Source: a virus
IMG/VR virus record: IMGVR_UViG_3300014819_000027
Coordinates: 1-37,554 of that record
Length of the DNA stretch: 37,554 nt
Direction: 5' to 3' (one strand)
The translations under genes and the position numbers were made by a program. The notes beneath the pieces are model-generated. The model was not told the DNA's origin, did no database searches, and saw nothing but the letters and a program-made list of their open reading frames with translations. Below, piece after piece: positions 1 to 7,904 of the stretch; the stretch's first letter is position 1, and each line of letters opens with the position of its first letter.

Positions 1-1209
1 GCTCAAGGTATACAAGGAAGACAAGGTACACAGGGATTACAAGGACAGACAGGTACGCAAGGTGCTCAAGGTACACAGGGATTACAAGGACCAATATCAG
101 CACAAGGGGCTCAAGGTTTGCAAGGCAACGTTGGCGGACAAGGAATTCAAGGTTTGTCAGGAGCAGCTTCATCACAAGGTATGCAAGGTGTTCAGGGTAT
201 ACAAGGATCACAAATAAATTTATTGTCAATTACTTCTTCAATAATTCCAAATTCAAACGTCGCATATGATTTAGGTAGTCCTACTTTAGCGTTTAGAGAT
301 TTATACTTAAGTGGAAACACACTTAACATTGGAAACTCATCAATAAGTGCAACAGGGAATACTATATCGTTGCCAGCAGGGTCAACCTTAGGTGGCGTTA
401 ATCCTGCTACTGTTTATTTGCTAGGTAATGTTAATGCAGTTGCTAATCTTCCAGTAAGCCCTACTCCAAATATCGGTGATGCGTATGTTGTTACGGAGTT
501 TAATCCAGCACAATTATATACATACACAGGTGGCGGATATACAAGTTTAGGAAATTTTCAAGGTCCTCAGGGGTTTCAAGGTTTACAAGGTAGGCAAGGA
601 TTACAAGGTACATCCCAATCGGGATCACAGGGATTGCAGGGATTGCAGGGATCATTGGGTAGTCAAGGACTACAAGGTACATCACAATCAGGATCACAAG
701 GATTACAAGGTAGGCAAGGTTTACAAGGTACATCACAATCAGGATCACAAGGATTGCAGGGATTACAGGGATCATTGGGTAGTCAAGGACTACAAGGACC
801 AGCAGGTGGTGGTGGCGGTGGAAGCGGTTCATCAATAGTCAACGGCACAAGTAATGTTAATATTGCAAATAGTAATGGTAATGTGACAATAAGTGTTGGC
901 GGCACAAGTAACGTGATGACAATTGCATCAAGTAATATTACTGTTGCTGGAGGTGTTGTAGTAAGCAATACTGTTAGTGCTCAAGGATTTATTTCAAATG
1001 CAGCAGGAACACCCACAATAGCAAGTGATACAGATATAAGATTGGTGGCTAACGGTGCAGTAATTGTTACTGAAACTCCATTTCGAATAGCCTCAATGAC
1101 AACACAACAACGTGATACATTTACTGCTGCCATTGGAGATATTATATTTAATACAACAACAACTAAATTTCAAGGTTATACAGGCGTTAGTTGGGTAGAT
1201 TTTCACTGA
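1..1209 (+). CDS. Collagen-like tail fibre protein, 5' end outside window
   Basis: Probable virion fibre or adhesin. The frame is open from base 1, so the N-terminus is missing; 402 residues are visible. Two blocks of Gly-X-Gln/GlnGly triplets (residues 1-70 and about 187-265) predict collagen-like trimeric rods. Between them is a globular segment with YDLGSPTLAFRDLYLSGN, a motif I know from marine phage structural proteins. The C-terminus (from about residue 360) carries the QQRDTFTAAIGDIIFNT pattern often seen at fibre ends. Internal TTG or ATG codons such as 118 are not real starts because the repeat continues upstream. It is followed 12 bases later by a subtilase gene. The fibre role is inferred from composition and motifs; the receptor is unknown. 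Confidence 0.85.
   Translation, partial: AQGIQGRQGTQGLQGQTGTQGAQGTQGLQGPISAQGAQGLQGNVGGQGIQGLSGAASSQGMQGVQGIQGSQINLLSITSSIIPNSNVAYDLGSPTLAFRDLYLSGNTLNIGNSSISATGNTISLPAGSTLGGVNPATVYLLGNVNAVANLPVSPTPNIGDAYVVTEFNPAQLYTYTGGGYTSLGNFQGPQGFQGLQGRQGLQGTSQSGSQGLQGLQGSLGSQGLQGTSQSGSQGLQGRQGLQGTSQSGSQGLQGLQGSLGSQGLQGPAGGGGGGSGSSIVNGTSNVNIANSNGNVTISVGGTSNVMTIASSNITVAGGVVVSNTVSAQGFISNAAGTPTIASDTDIRLVANGAVIVTETPFRIASMTTQQRDTFTAAIGDIIFNTTTTKFQGYTGVSWVDFH
577..803 (+). repeat. 120-bp-period direct repeat encoding collagen-like rod
   Basis: Two near-identical copies with a 120-base period (about 577-683 and 697-803) encode the segment GLQGTSQSGSQGLQG and its continuation. A shorter partial copy lies between them. 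The repeat keeps the reading frame, so copy-number change would lengthen or shorten the fibre rod. Confidence 0.8.
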
Positions 1210-1221
1210 TAGGAAACTTTG

Positions 1222-2814
1222 ATGGAAAAAGAATATATTGTTAGTTTAAACAAAAATGTAAACTATGATGAAGTATGGAATGATATTGAATTAAGTAATA
1301 CTAATAGTCCCTACATACCTAACAGAGCAGTGGATATTGTAAATGCTCGCCCTGCAAGTCTAAGAAATTGCCATTATGCATTAACGGATGAGGAAGCTGC
1401 ACAAATGCGTAATGATCCAAGAATTTTAGCAGTTGAGATACCACCCGAACAAAACCCTAATTTATATATTGGTCGTAGATATGATCAAGCAGGTGACTTT
1501 ACAAAAACAACAAGTGATTCAGGTAGTTATATAAATTGGGGAATAAGACGTTGTATAGATTTAGTTAATCCTTACGGAACAGGAACAACCGTAAGTGGTG
1601 ATTATTATTATTGGAATGACGGGACAGGCGTTGATGTTGTCATTCAAGATTCAGGAATTCAAGTAGATCATCCTGAATTTAATAATTCTAATGGCAGGTC
1701 TAGGGTACAACAAATTAATTGGGCGACAGTAAGTGGCTTACCTTTTACTCAAAGTCCTAACTTCTATAGAGACTATAGTGGACATGGAACACATGTTGCG
1801 GGCATAGCGGCTGGACTTACATATGGTTGGGCAAGAAATGCTAACATATATTCAGTTAAGGTAGCTGGATTAGAAGGATCAGGTGATTCAGGATCAGGCA
1901 TATCCACGACATATTGTTTTGATTGTATAAAAATTTGGCATCAAAACAAAACAGCTAATCCAGCAACAGGTGTTGTAAGACCTACAGTAGTAAATATGAG
2001 TTGGGGATATTCTGGATTTTATAATACAGTCTCAAGTGTATATTACCAAGGAGTAACTTACACTGATGCGAGTACAACAGGTAACGCTACTTATAGATAT
2101 AGTACGTATGGTATTAAAAATATCAGTGCAGCAGCATATGGTTTTACATATTTGCTACCAATAAGAGTGGCGTCAATAGATGTCGATGTTGAAGAAATGA
2201 TTGATGCTGGTATACATATTTGTATTGCAGCAGGAAATGATCAATACTATGTGTGCAATCCTTCTGACACTAACTATCAAAATTATATGGTAACTTCTCA
2301 GGGTTTGTATTATTATCACAGAGGAATGAGTCCACATAGTCCTAACTGTAATACAGTTGGATCAATTGATATATCAGTTTATTCAGCTACCGAAGAATAC
2401 AAAGCCACATACAGCAACCAAGGTCCAGGAGTAAATATTTGGGCACCAGGTACAAGCGTAATGAGTGCATGTAGTAATATTAACCAATTTGGTACAGGCG
2501 CACAACCCTACTACTTAAATGCTTCTTTTAAACAGACAAATATTAGTGGTACAAGTATGGCATCTCCGCAAATATGTGGACTTTCAGCACTTTATTTACA
2601 ACGAAATCTTGGTGCTACTGTTTCAGAGGTAAAAGAATATTTGCAAGAACAAGCAGAACAAAGTGCAAGGTTATATAGCACAGGACAAAATTATGACTAT
2701 ACTAATATAAGAAGTTTAATGGGTAGTCCGAATAGGTTAGCTTATTGGCAATATGCGTATTTACCACAGCCTGTACCAATGACGATAGACAAAATATCAA
2801 TGAGTATAAGTTAA
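1222..2814 (+). CDS. Subtilisin-like serine protease (S8 family), virion-associated
   Basis: A 530-residue subtilase. The catalytic triad is complete: Asp143 in QDSGIQVDHPEF, His188 in GHGTHVAGIAAG and Ser445 in SGTSMASPQ, with the oxyanion Asn339 in AAGND. The first 85 residues (YIVSLNK...DPRILAVEIP) resemble an I9-type propeptide and suggest autocatalytic maturation. I see no signal peptide. I chose ATG 1222 rather than the TTG at 1219 because AGGAAA lies at 1211-1216. It sits between two collagen-like fibre genes on the same strand, so a virion or fibre-processing role, or digestion of host surface protein, is plausible but inferred. Catalytic identity is secure. Confidence 0.93.
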   Translation: MEKEYIVSLNKNVNYDEVWNDIELSNTNSPYIPNRAVDIVNARPASLRNCHYALTDEEAAQMRNDPRILAVEIPPEQNPNLYIGRRYDQAGDFTKTTSDSGSYINWGIRRCIDLVNPYGTGTTVSGDYYYWNDGTGVDVVIQDSGIQVDHPEFNNSNGRSRVQQINWATVSGLPFTQSPNFYRDYSGHGTHVAGIAAGLTYGWARNANIYSVKVAGLEGSGDSGSGISTTYCFDCIKIWHQNKTANPATGVVRPTVVNMSWGYSGFYNTVSSVYYQGVTYTDASTTGNATYRYSTYGIKNISAAAYGFTYLLPIRVASIDVDVEEMIDAGIHICIAAGNDQYYVCNPSDTNYQNYMVTSQGLYYYHRGMSPHSPNCNTVGSIDISVYSATEEYKATYSNQGPGVNIWAPGTSVMSACSNINQFGTGAQPYYLNASFKQTNISGTSMASPQICGLSALYLQRNLGATVSEVKEYLQEQAEQSARLYSTGQNYDYTNIRSLMGSPNRLAYWQYAYLPQPVPMTIDKISMSIS

Positions 2815-2826
2815 ACTTAGTTTTAA

Positions 2827-2836
2827 CATAAATATA
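2827..2836 (+). promoter_or_regulatory. Candidate T4-type late promoter
   Basis: CATAAATATA matches the T4 late consensus TATAAATA at seven of eight positions and lies 22 bases before the second fibre gene. The same ten bases occur at 24438-24447 on the minus strand. The late sigma factor of this phage is not in the window. Confidence 0.4.
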
Positions 2837-2858
2837 AAAAAGATTAAGGAAAATCTGT

Positions 2859-4682
2859 ATGGCAAATTTAACAATTGGTTCACAAGACCCGCTAGCAAAG
2901 CAAGCTGAACTTATTTCAGAAAATGCGAATTCTATTGTGTTAGCACAATCAATTGCAACAGTAGCTACCACACCTGGGGCAAATAATGTTACTGTATCAA
3001 CTTCAGTAAATAATGATTCTGGAGACACAGTGACCGTGTACACTACCCCAGGAACAATAAGTGTATCTTCAGTTGATCAGACAATCAATCAATATTTAGT
3101 AAGTGACAATGGAGTGTCCAGTATTGTTGCAGGTAACAATGTCACAATCACATCAAGTGCAGGCAATGGACAAGGTACTGTTACTATAAATGCTGTAGTA
3201 AGTACTGTTAATACGGTTGCAACTGCCAATACAGTAATTAATAATGCACAACCAAATATTACAAGTGTAGGAACATTAACATCGTTGGGGGTTAGTGGCA
3301 CAATAATTGCAGCAAACGTTATTGCTAACACAGGAATATTTTCTGGTAATGGTTCAGGGTTATCAAATTTACCTGCATCCAACCTAACTGGAAATTTACC
3401 AAACTTAACATCCTTGTTTGTTGGTAATGGAAGTTTAGCAAATTCTGCAATGGTAAATTTTGGTGCCAATTCATTTACATCTACTGTAAATGCAAATACT
3501 TATGTAACATTTTATGATACTGGCGAATCAGGAAAATTAAGTTTTATTAATTATGTAAGAACATTCGGTAATTTAAATTCACCTTCAACACCAAGTAATG
3601 ATTCAAGCATCGGACAAAGTTTGTATAGAGTATATAATGGAACACAGTATCCAACAGCGGGAAAATTATACTTTTATGCTCCTAATGCAAGTTCTAACAG
3701 TTTTTCAGGCAATGTTAGTTGGACTCCAGGGGGGTTTGTAGTACAGACTGGAAATCCTTCAGGTAATGTTGCTGATCCTAACTCTCAAAGTGCATACAAT
3801 TTATTATACTTTAATGAGTATGGCCAATTTTTTGTCATTAATGGTGGTGGAGCGAATGGAATTCCTACGGCATCACTAGGTGTAACCTGTTTCACGGATG
3901 TAGCAGGGGACGGCTCAGACGTAGTGTTATCAAGAGCTAGAGGAAATAGAGACAACTACTTACCTGTACAATCTGGTGACTCCCTTGGAAATATCTTCTT
4001 TAGAGGATACAATGGAACATCATTTAGAGAATCAAGTAGGCTTATTTCCACAGCAACATCAAATGCTTCAGTGACTCCAGGTAGTTTAATTGCTGCTGAT
4101 TTTACAATTGATACCGTTCAGGGAAATATTTATATAGAATCGATTCTAAGTAATGGAGCAACTAACCCTATAGGAAACGTATACATAGGCGACGGAATAA
4201 CTAATGCACAGCTAATTGCAGGTAATGTGTTTTTTGATAATATGACTTTATCAAATTTAAGCAATAGTTCAACAGGTAACGCTCTGTTTTACGATACAGG
4301 AACAGGTCAGGTTACTTATGGAGAGGTAGGAACATTACAAGGTATACAAGGTATTACAGGGTCACAAGGTACACAAGGCATCACAGGTAGTCAAGGTACA
4401 CAAGGCATCACAGGTAGTCAAGGAATACAAGGGCTTACAGGTAGTCAAGGAATACAAGGATTACAAGGAACTACAGGGTTACAAGGAATTCAAAGTACAC
4501 AAGGACTTCAAGGAATACAAGGCATTCAAGGTCCAACTAATGCAAATGCACTTATTTGGACGAGTGTTCCAGGAACAAGTTCTAGTACAGGAACACCAGG
4601 ACAAGTTGCATATGCAACTGGATTCTTTTATGTATGCGTAGCACCAGATACTTGGGAAAGAGCGACACTAGCTACTTGGTAA
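2859..4682 (+). CDS. Tail fibre / structural protein with C-terminal collagen-like repeat
   Basis: A 607-residue Ser/Thr/Asn/Gly-rich protein. The N-terminal half has beta-rich NVTVSTSV and GTLTSLGVSGTI repeats and the GIFSGNGSGLSNLP motif common in marine phage fibres. Residues about 495-560 are collagen-like (GIQGITGSQGTQG). The last 40 residues, with GTPGQVAYATGFFYVCVAPD and a WERATLATW end, match a C-terminal cap I recognise from many phage structural proteins. ATG 2859 has AAGGA eight bases upstream. It ends at a strong terminator. With the first fibre and the subtilase it forms a late virion module. The exact fibre type cannot be told. Confidence 0.85.
   Translation: MANLTIGSQDPLAKQAELISENANSIVLAQSIATVATTPGANNVTVSTSVNNDSGDTVTVYTTPGTISVSSVDQTINQYLVSDNGVSSIVAGNNVTITSSAGNGQGTVTINAVVSTVNTVATANTVINNAQPNITSVGTLTSLGVSGTIIAANVIANTGIFSGNGSGLSNLPASNLTGNLPNLTSLFVGNGSLANSAMVNFGANSFTSTVNANTYVTFYDTGESGKLSFINYVRTFGNLNSPSTPSNDSSIGQSLYRVYNGTQYPTAGKLYFYAPNASSNSFSGNVSWTPGGFVVQTGNPSGNVADPNSQSAYNLLYFNEYGQFFVINGGGANGIPTASLGVTCFTDVAGDGSDVVLSRARGNRDNYLPVQSGDSLGNIFFRGYNGTSFRESSRLISTATSNASVTPGSLIAADFTIDTVQGNIYIESILSNGATNPIGNVYIGDGITNAQLIAGNVFFDNMTLSNLSNSSTGNALFYDTGTGQVTYGEVGTLQGIQGITGSQGTQGITGSQGTQGITGSQGIQGLTGSQGIQGLQGTTGLQGIQSTQGLQGIQGIQGPTNANALIWTSVPGTSSSTGTPGQVAYATGFFYVCVAPDTWERATLATW
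4336..4545 (+). repeat. Short tandem repeat encoding collagen triplets
   Basis: Imperfect 18- and 27-base repeats built on CAAGG(T/A)AT/AC ACAAGG encode GIQGITGSQGTQG units inside the second fibre gene. The coding frame is unbroken. This is a protein-level repeat, not a CRISPR array: there are no spacers. Confidence 0.8.
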
Positions 4683-4705
4683 AAAAGGCCCAAAAGGGCC
4701 TTTTT
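4682..4705. terminator. Bidirectional rho-independent terminator
   Basis: The stem AAAAAGGCCC/GGGCCTTTTT with an AAAA loop directly follows the fibre stop codon. It has A and T tracts on its two sides, so it can end transcription of the plus-strand fibre module and of the minus-strand gene at 4719-5087, which converge here. Confidence 0.9.
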
Positions 4706-4718
4706 AATTTTGACATAC

Positions 4719-5087
4719 TTATACAGAATCTTTTTCAGGCTCAGTATCAGTAATTTTAGCCTTAGCCCGTGCTTTAATCGCCTCTACAGAAGGAGTAGCT
4801 TTAGTAGCTTTTACTTTTACTTCACGCTTACTAGGGGCATTTGAGCGATCCTCAATAGCATCCTGGATAGTTGCCTTGTCGCTAGGACTAGAAAACTCAT
4901 CCAAAGTAAGCATATGATTCAATGCTTCCAATTTAGTCATTGGACTAGCAAGTTCAACAAACTCACAGCGGGTAGCTCCGCCTTTAGTGAATTGTTTGAC
5001 CCTACGTACCAAATCATCAGTAAAACGAACCTTTGCATTACCATTGTGAACAGTGATACCAACTACCTTAAAAGTTTTATCAGACAT
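4719..5087 (-). CDS. Hypothetical early protein, Lys/Ala-rich C-terminus
   Basis: A 122-residue soluble protein I do not recognise. The N-terminal 65 residues (FKVVGITVHNGNAKVRF, then RRVKQFTKGG) look folded with beta strands. The last 50 are low-complexity, rich in Lys, Ala and Pro (REVKVKATKATPSVEAIKARAKAK), and probably disordered or nucleic-acid binding. GAGGT precedes ATG 5087. It has its own promoter at 5136-5164 and ends 14 bases from the shared terminator. Function unknown. Confidence 0.8.
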   Translation of the reverse strand: MSDKTFKVVGITVHNGNAKVRFTDDLVRRVKQFTKGGATRCEFVELASPMTKLEALNHMLTLDEFSSPSDKATIQDAIEDRSNAPSKREVKVKATKATPSVEAIKARAKAKITDTEPEKDSV

Positions 5088-5135
5088 AATTACCTCAATT
5101 TAAAGTTAAGTTAAAAAGAATTTACTACAATAATG

Positions 5136-5164
5136 ATTGTAATATAAATGGTCGATATTGTCAA
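5136..5164 (-). promoter_or_regulatory. Sigma70-type early promoter
   Basis: On the minus strand TTGACA (5164-5159), a 17-base spacer and TACAAT (5141-5136) sit upstream of the 4719-5087 gene. The -35 is perfect and the -10 matches five of six. Confidence 0.8.
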
Positions 5165-5180
5165 CCACTCAATTACCCGT

Positions 5181-5327
5181 TTAAAAGACTTGGCTAGGAT
5201 ATCCACATAAGTTGTCACCATACATTGCCAATAACATTTGATGTGCCTCATATGGATTACTAGCATTGACAGTAACACGCATAAAACTTCCTACACCAGT
5301 TCTTACATTAGCCCAATATGTATACAT
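5181..5327 (-). CDS. Small hypothetical protein (48 aa)
   Basis: A 48-residue gene starting MYTYWANVRTGVGSFMRVT and ending GDNLCGYPSQVF. AAGGAGAAG lies six bases before ATG 5327, a very strong ribosome binding site. The NPYEAHQMLLAMYG segment has a helical pattern that I associate with small conserved phage proteins. It follows the 5344-5760 gene by 16 bases and is probably read from the same promoter. Function unknown. Confidence 0.75.
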   Translation of the reverse strand: MYTYWANVRTGVGSFMRVTVNASNPYEAHQMLLAMYGDNLCGYPSQVF

Positions 5328-5343
5328 TGACTTCTCCTTAAAA

Positions 5344-5760
5344 TTACTCAGTTACAACGTAGGGTTTGTTCCACTTACCGATGTTAATGTCAAAGTAGTA
5401 AGCGGTATCAAAATAATCAATTTGTGCATCACTACGGTCGTAGTAATCAGCTGCCTTAAGTGCATCAATAGCTTCAGCCAAGAAAGCCTTAGCATCGCCG
5501 TCATAATGATCCTGAAACCAATAAGGGTTTACATCACAATAACCTGAAGTATTGGGTCGAAAACCATTTGATACTTGATAATGACTATTACCACAAACAC
5601 GATTACTGTTAGCAATAAAATCAATTGGACCTGATTTAAGGGTCAAGCAAATTGCAAGATGATTACGGACACTAAGCGAACCCTTGATACCGTATTTTTT
5701 AAGTACTGGAGCAAGTGCTTGAGCTATTTTTGCTTTGCGTTCTTGATTCATATATGCCAT
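5344..5760 (-). CDS. Hypothetical early protein (138 aa)
   Basis: A 138-residue protein with a basic helical N-terminus (MAYMNQERKAKIAQALAPVL) and an aromatic, acidic C-terminal half (YFDTAYYFDINIGKWNKPY). The frame extends upstream to 5823, but that extension would run through the promoter at 5795-5823. ATG 5760 has CGGAG seven bases upstream, so I start there. Not recognised as a known family. Confidence 0.8.
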   Translation of the reverse strand: MAYMNQERKAKIAQALAPVLKKYGIKGSLSVRNHLAICLTLKSGPIDFIANSNRVCGNSHYQVSNGFRPNTSGYCDVNPYWFQDHYDGDAKAFLAEAIDALKAADYYDRSDAQIDYFDTAYYFDINIGKWNKPYVVTE

Positions 5761-5794
5761 TTGTTTCTCCGTTTGATCAGTTTCAATACTATGT

Positions 5795-5823
5795 ATTATA
5801 CACCCAAGTCCATTTATTGTCAA
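5795..5823 (-). promoter_or_regulatory. Perfect-consensus sigma70 promoter, copy A
   Basis: TTGACA (5823-5818), exactly 17 bases, then TATAAT (5800-5795) on the minus strand. It drives 5344-5760 and probably 5181-5327. The whole element is repeated almost exactly at 7221-7249. Confidence 0.92.
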
Positions 5824-5826
5824 GCC

Positions 5827-6618
5827 TTATTTTAGTTCAATTCCAGCTAATTTTAGGCGAGCAAAAACATCATCTCCAAAGTCCCAACCCTCAGGCATGC
5901 TAGTTTGCAGGTCCAATTCGTTGTCTAACTTATCTGCCTCTTCGTTGGTAATCAACACAATAGCCAAATTAGTTTTAATCATTTGGGCAATTTCCGTGAT
6001 GCTACGATTCTCTATAGTCATGGTGACTGCTTTGTTGTAAAGCAATACACAAGGAACTATATGTTCTCGGTAAGTGTTTTCTTTGGTTCTGCTAACACTT
6101 TCGCCAATCGTAATTAAGTGATCAATGCTATCACCTTCAAGTAATGCACGTACATTGTCTAATCCAAATCCATCGTCATTGTCAATAAAATACCTAAATC
6201 TTTTTGCGATCTTCTCAAAAATGTTTTTTTCGCTTACTTCTCTTGGAATAGGCTTAATTGCTTGCCCACGAATTTTACGTACAATTGTTTCAATAGATTC
6301 AATAATCCCAACAATAACCCAAAAGTTGTCAAGAATATCCTCATTGTCAATAAAAAACACGTTGATAAAGTCAATGTCATCCTTTCGATTTTGTGTACGC
6401 TTGCCGATTTTTTCAACAAAGCCTGCTTCCGTAAGATGTTTACGTATAGAAGCAACATCCTCTAATTTAGCACGCCAAGCTACAGTATAATGGTTTTTCT
6501 TTAGTTCACACTTAATTCCATTATTGCTTGTAAGATACCAATGGTTCTCATGTTGTCGTGCTTCATACCCACGATCTTCGCATGAAGCTTTAAACGTATT
6601 AAAAGGTATAGCAGCCAT
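5827..6618 (-). CDS. Hypothetical protein (263 aa)
   Basis: A 263-residue soluble protein, not recognised. It is mixed alpha/beta with a central helical acidic stretch (about residues 90-150, including DNEDILDNFWVIVGIIESI) and a basic N-terminal part (KKNHYTVAWRAKLEDVASIRKHL) that might be a small DNA-binding fold. No membrane segment or catalytic motif stands out. It is the third gene of a three-gene unit (7187 to 5827) read from the promoter at 7221-7249 and ends just before the next promoter. Function unknown. Confidence 0.8.
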   Translation of the reverse strand: MAAIPFNTFKASCEDRGYEARQHENHWYLTSNNGIKCELKKNHYTVAWRAKLEDVASIRKHLTEAGFVEKIGKRTQNRKDDIDFINVFFIDNEDILDNFWVIVGIIESIETIVRKIRGQAIKPIPREVSEKNIFEKIAKRFRYFIDNDDGFGLDNVRALLEGDSIDHLITIGESVSRTKENTYREHIVPCVLLYNKAVTMTIENRSITEIAQMIKTNLAIVLITNEEADKLDNELDLQTSMPEGWDFGDDVFARLKLAGIELK

Positions 6619-6620
6619 TT

Positions 6621-6833
6621 TTAATCACAACGAAATTGACGATGGACCTCAGCGTGATACAACAGCCCAGTTGGGTCCTGTCTTACATTGTACATACTTG
6701 CAATGTATCCAAGGTTAGAACCATCCGCAATTTCTCTAGCAAGTTCTGCTTCAAGCAATTCCATACTTACAGCAGTCCAATGCTCATTTACACCTAAATC
6801 AGTCTTGCTGGTAGTAATTCTAACGACGGTCAT
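6621..6833 (-). CDS. Hypothetical protein (70 aa)
   Basis: A 70-residue protein with an N-terminal strand (MTVVRITTSKTDLG), a helix (SMELLEAELAREIADG) and a C-terminal basic end. AAGGAA lies before ATG 6833. It is two bases upstream of the next gene and 12 bases downstream of 6846-7187, so it is the middle gene of an operon. Function unknown. Confidence 0.75.
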   Translation of the reverse strand: MTVVRITTSKTDLGVNEHWTAVSMELLEAELAREIADGSNLGYIASMYNVRQDPTGLLYHAEVHRQFRCD

Positions 6834-6845
6834 ACTAATTCCTTA

Positions 6846-7187
6846 TTAATGGGCTAAAGCTTGAAAAGATTGAATAAAATCACGACCAACATCCAAACTT
6901 ACATAGTCAACACCTTGCATACCTTGCTCACTGTAGCCAACATCATCACCTGCTAGGCGAAGACTAACCAAAAAGTGCTTAAGCTCATGCAAGAATAAGT
7001 TGTCGGTATAGATAAGTCCATCATTATCAACGTCCCAAGCATTAGTGTCAAAATAGACACGTAGTTCACCAAAAGTGTCGTCCTCATTGATATATCCAAT
7101 GTCAAGACCTGTAACAGGAACATTTTTAGAGATTTCTGACCAGTAACCCGAACCATCTGTACACAAAACTTTTGAGACTAGCAACAT
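6846..7187 (-). CDS. Hypothetical conserved phage protein (113 aa)
   Basis: A 113-residue acidic protein with a beta-rich core (GELRVYFDTNAWDVDNDG), then LHELKHFLVSLRLAG, a central helix, and a GYSEQGMQGVDYVSLDVG turn. I recall similar proteins in T4-like aquatic phages, all unnamed. CGGAG precedes ATG 7187. It is the first gene after the perfect promoter at 7221-7249. Function unknown. Confidence 0.8.
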   Translation of the reverse strand: MLLVSKVLCTDGSGYWSEISKNVPVTGLDIGYINEDDTFGELRVYFDTNAWDVDNDGLIYTDNLFLHELKHFLVSLRLAGDDVGYSEQGMQGVDYVSLDVGRDFIQSFQALAH

Positions 7188-7220
7188 TTTTTGCTCCGTT
7201 ATCTAACTGTCAATAATGCT

Positions 7221-7249
7221 ATTATACACCCAAGACCATTTATTGTCAA
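7221..7249 (-). promoter_or_regulatory. Perfect-consensus sigma70 promoter, copy B
   Basis: TTGACA (7249-7244), 17 bases, TATAAT (7226-7221). Including the spacer it differs from copy A (5795-5823) at one base across about 33 positions. It drives the 7187-5827 operon. Confidence 0.92.
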
Positions 7250-7503
7250 GCCACAAACCGATCATAATTGCGAATTGGGCTGTACTTATGTGGGCTATTT
7301 TTCTCAGTATATGATACTATAATTCCCTTTAGAGCAAGGGCAGTTGTAAGTGTGGCTAGATCCAAATCTTCCTCAAGGTATACAGTCTGACCTTTTTGGT
7401 AGCTAAAACCACTAATTTTGTCAAGAATTCCTAGTTCAATCAATACTTTACGCTTAACTGCACCCCAACCATGACCAGGATCTGAGTAAAATTTAATCTT
7501 CAT
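7246..7503 (-). CDS. Conserved hypothetical phage protein (85 aa)
   Basis: An 85-residue protein beginning MKIKFYSDPGHGWGAVKRK with the central SYQKGQTVYLEEDLDL and a SPIRNYDRF end. I recognise this arrangement from unnamed proteins widespread in phages, often encoded among early genes. It has its own promoter (7532-7560); its 3' end overlaps the -35 of the next promoter. Function unknown. Confidence 0.85.
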   Translation of the reverse strand: MKIKFYSDPGHGWGAVKRKVLIELGILDKISGFSYQKGQTVYLEEDLDLATLTTALALKGIIVSYTEKNSPHKYSPIRNYDRFVA

Positions 7504-7531
7504 TTAAGTTCCTTATTCTTACAATAACAAC

Positions 7532-7560
7532 AGTATAACAAAGAACCCAATTATTGTCAA
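7532..7560 (-). promoter_or_regulatory. Sigma70-type early promoter
   Basis: TTGACA (7560-7555), 17 bases, TATACT (7537-7532) on the minus strand, just after the terminator at 7564-7586. It restarts transcription for 7246-7503. Confidence 0.85.
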
Positions 7561-7563
7561 GTC

Positions 7564-7586
7564 ATAAAAAAGCCCCTTTCGGGGCT
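7564..7586 (-). terminator. Rho-independent terminator
   Basis: On the minus strand AGCCCC-GAAA-GGGGCT is followed by a T run. It lies four bases after the stop of 7590-7880 and insulates that gene from the next promoter. Confidence 0.92.
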
Positions 7587-7589
7587 AAA

Positions 7590-7880
7590 TTATTTCTTGA
7601 AACTTGCTTGGTTTACGAAATCGTACATTTTTTGGGCAGTCTCTAACACTTTGTCTAGTCCTGGAAATTCAGGCATACTTACTGTATTAACGATCTGTCC
7701 TGTTTTTTCATCACGTTTAGCACTCATTTCCCAACCTTGAAACTTCATTGAATATTCTGCTTGTACAAGGTCTTTTGCCATATGTAGAATATCTGTGCGA
7801 ATTTCATATCCATTTTTATTAAATTTTACTTCAGGTGCTTTAAACTCAGGTAAAATTTTATCTCCATAATTATTTGACAT
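7590..7880 (-). CDS. Conserved hypothetical phage protein (96 aa)
   Basis: A 96-residue protein: FKAPEVKFNKNGYEIRTDIL, then a helix (AKDLVQAEYSMKFQGWEMS) and the C-terminal MPEFPGLDKVLETAQKMYDF. I recall similar unnamed proteins in aquatic T4-like phages. AAGGAG lies upstream of ATG 7880, preceded by the leader CATACACACA shared with the 7905-8207 gene. A terminator follows immediately. Function unknown; a helical oligomer is possible. Confidence 0.8.
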   Translation of the reverse strand: MSNNYGDKILPEFKAPEVKFNKNGYEIRTDILHMAKDLVQAEYSMKFQGWEMSAKRDEKTGQIVNTVSMPEFPGLDKVLETAQKMYDFVNQASFKK

Positions 7881-7904
7881 AATAATCTCCTTATGTGTGT
7901 ATGT

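Noticed and set aside
500-968. Long open frames antisense to the first fibre gene
   Set aside because: They are by-products of the Gly-Gln repeat codons; their translations are low-complexity Val/Ile/Leu-Pro strings with no ribosome site.
3089-3469. 126-codon frame antisense to the second fibre gene
   Set aside because: It lies fully inside a convincing fibre gene and has no start signal; its composition mirrors the Thr/Val-rich repeat.
4336-4545. Regular short repeats, possible CRISPR array
   Set aside because: Repeats are in-frame collagen triplets with no spacers and the frame is continuous.
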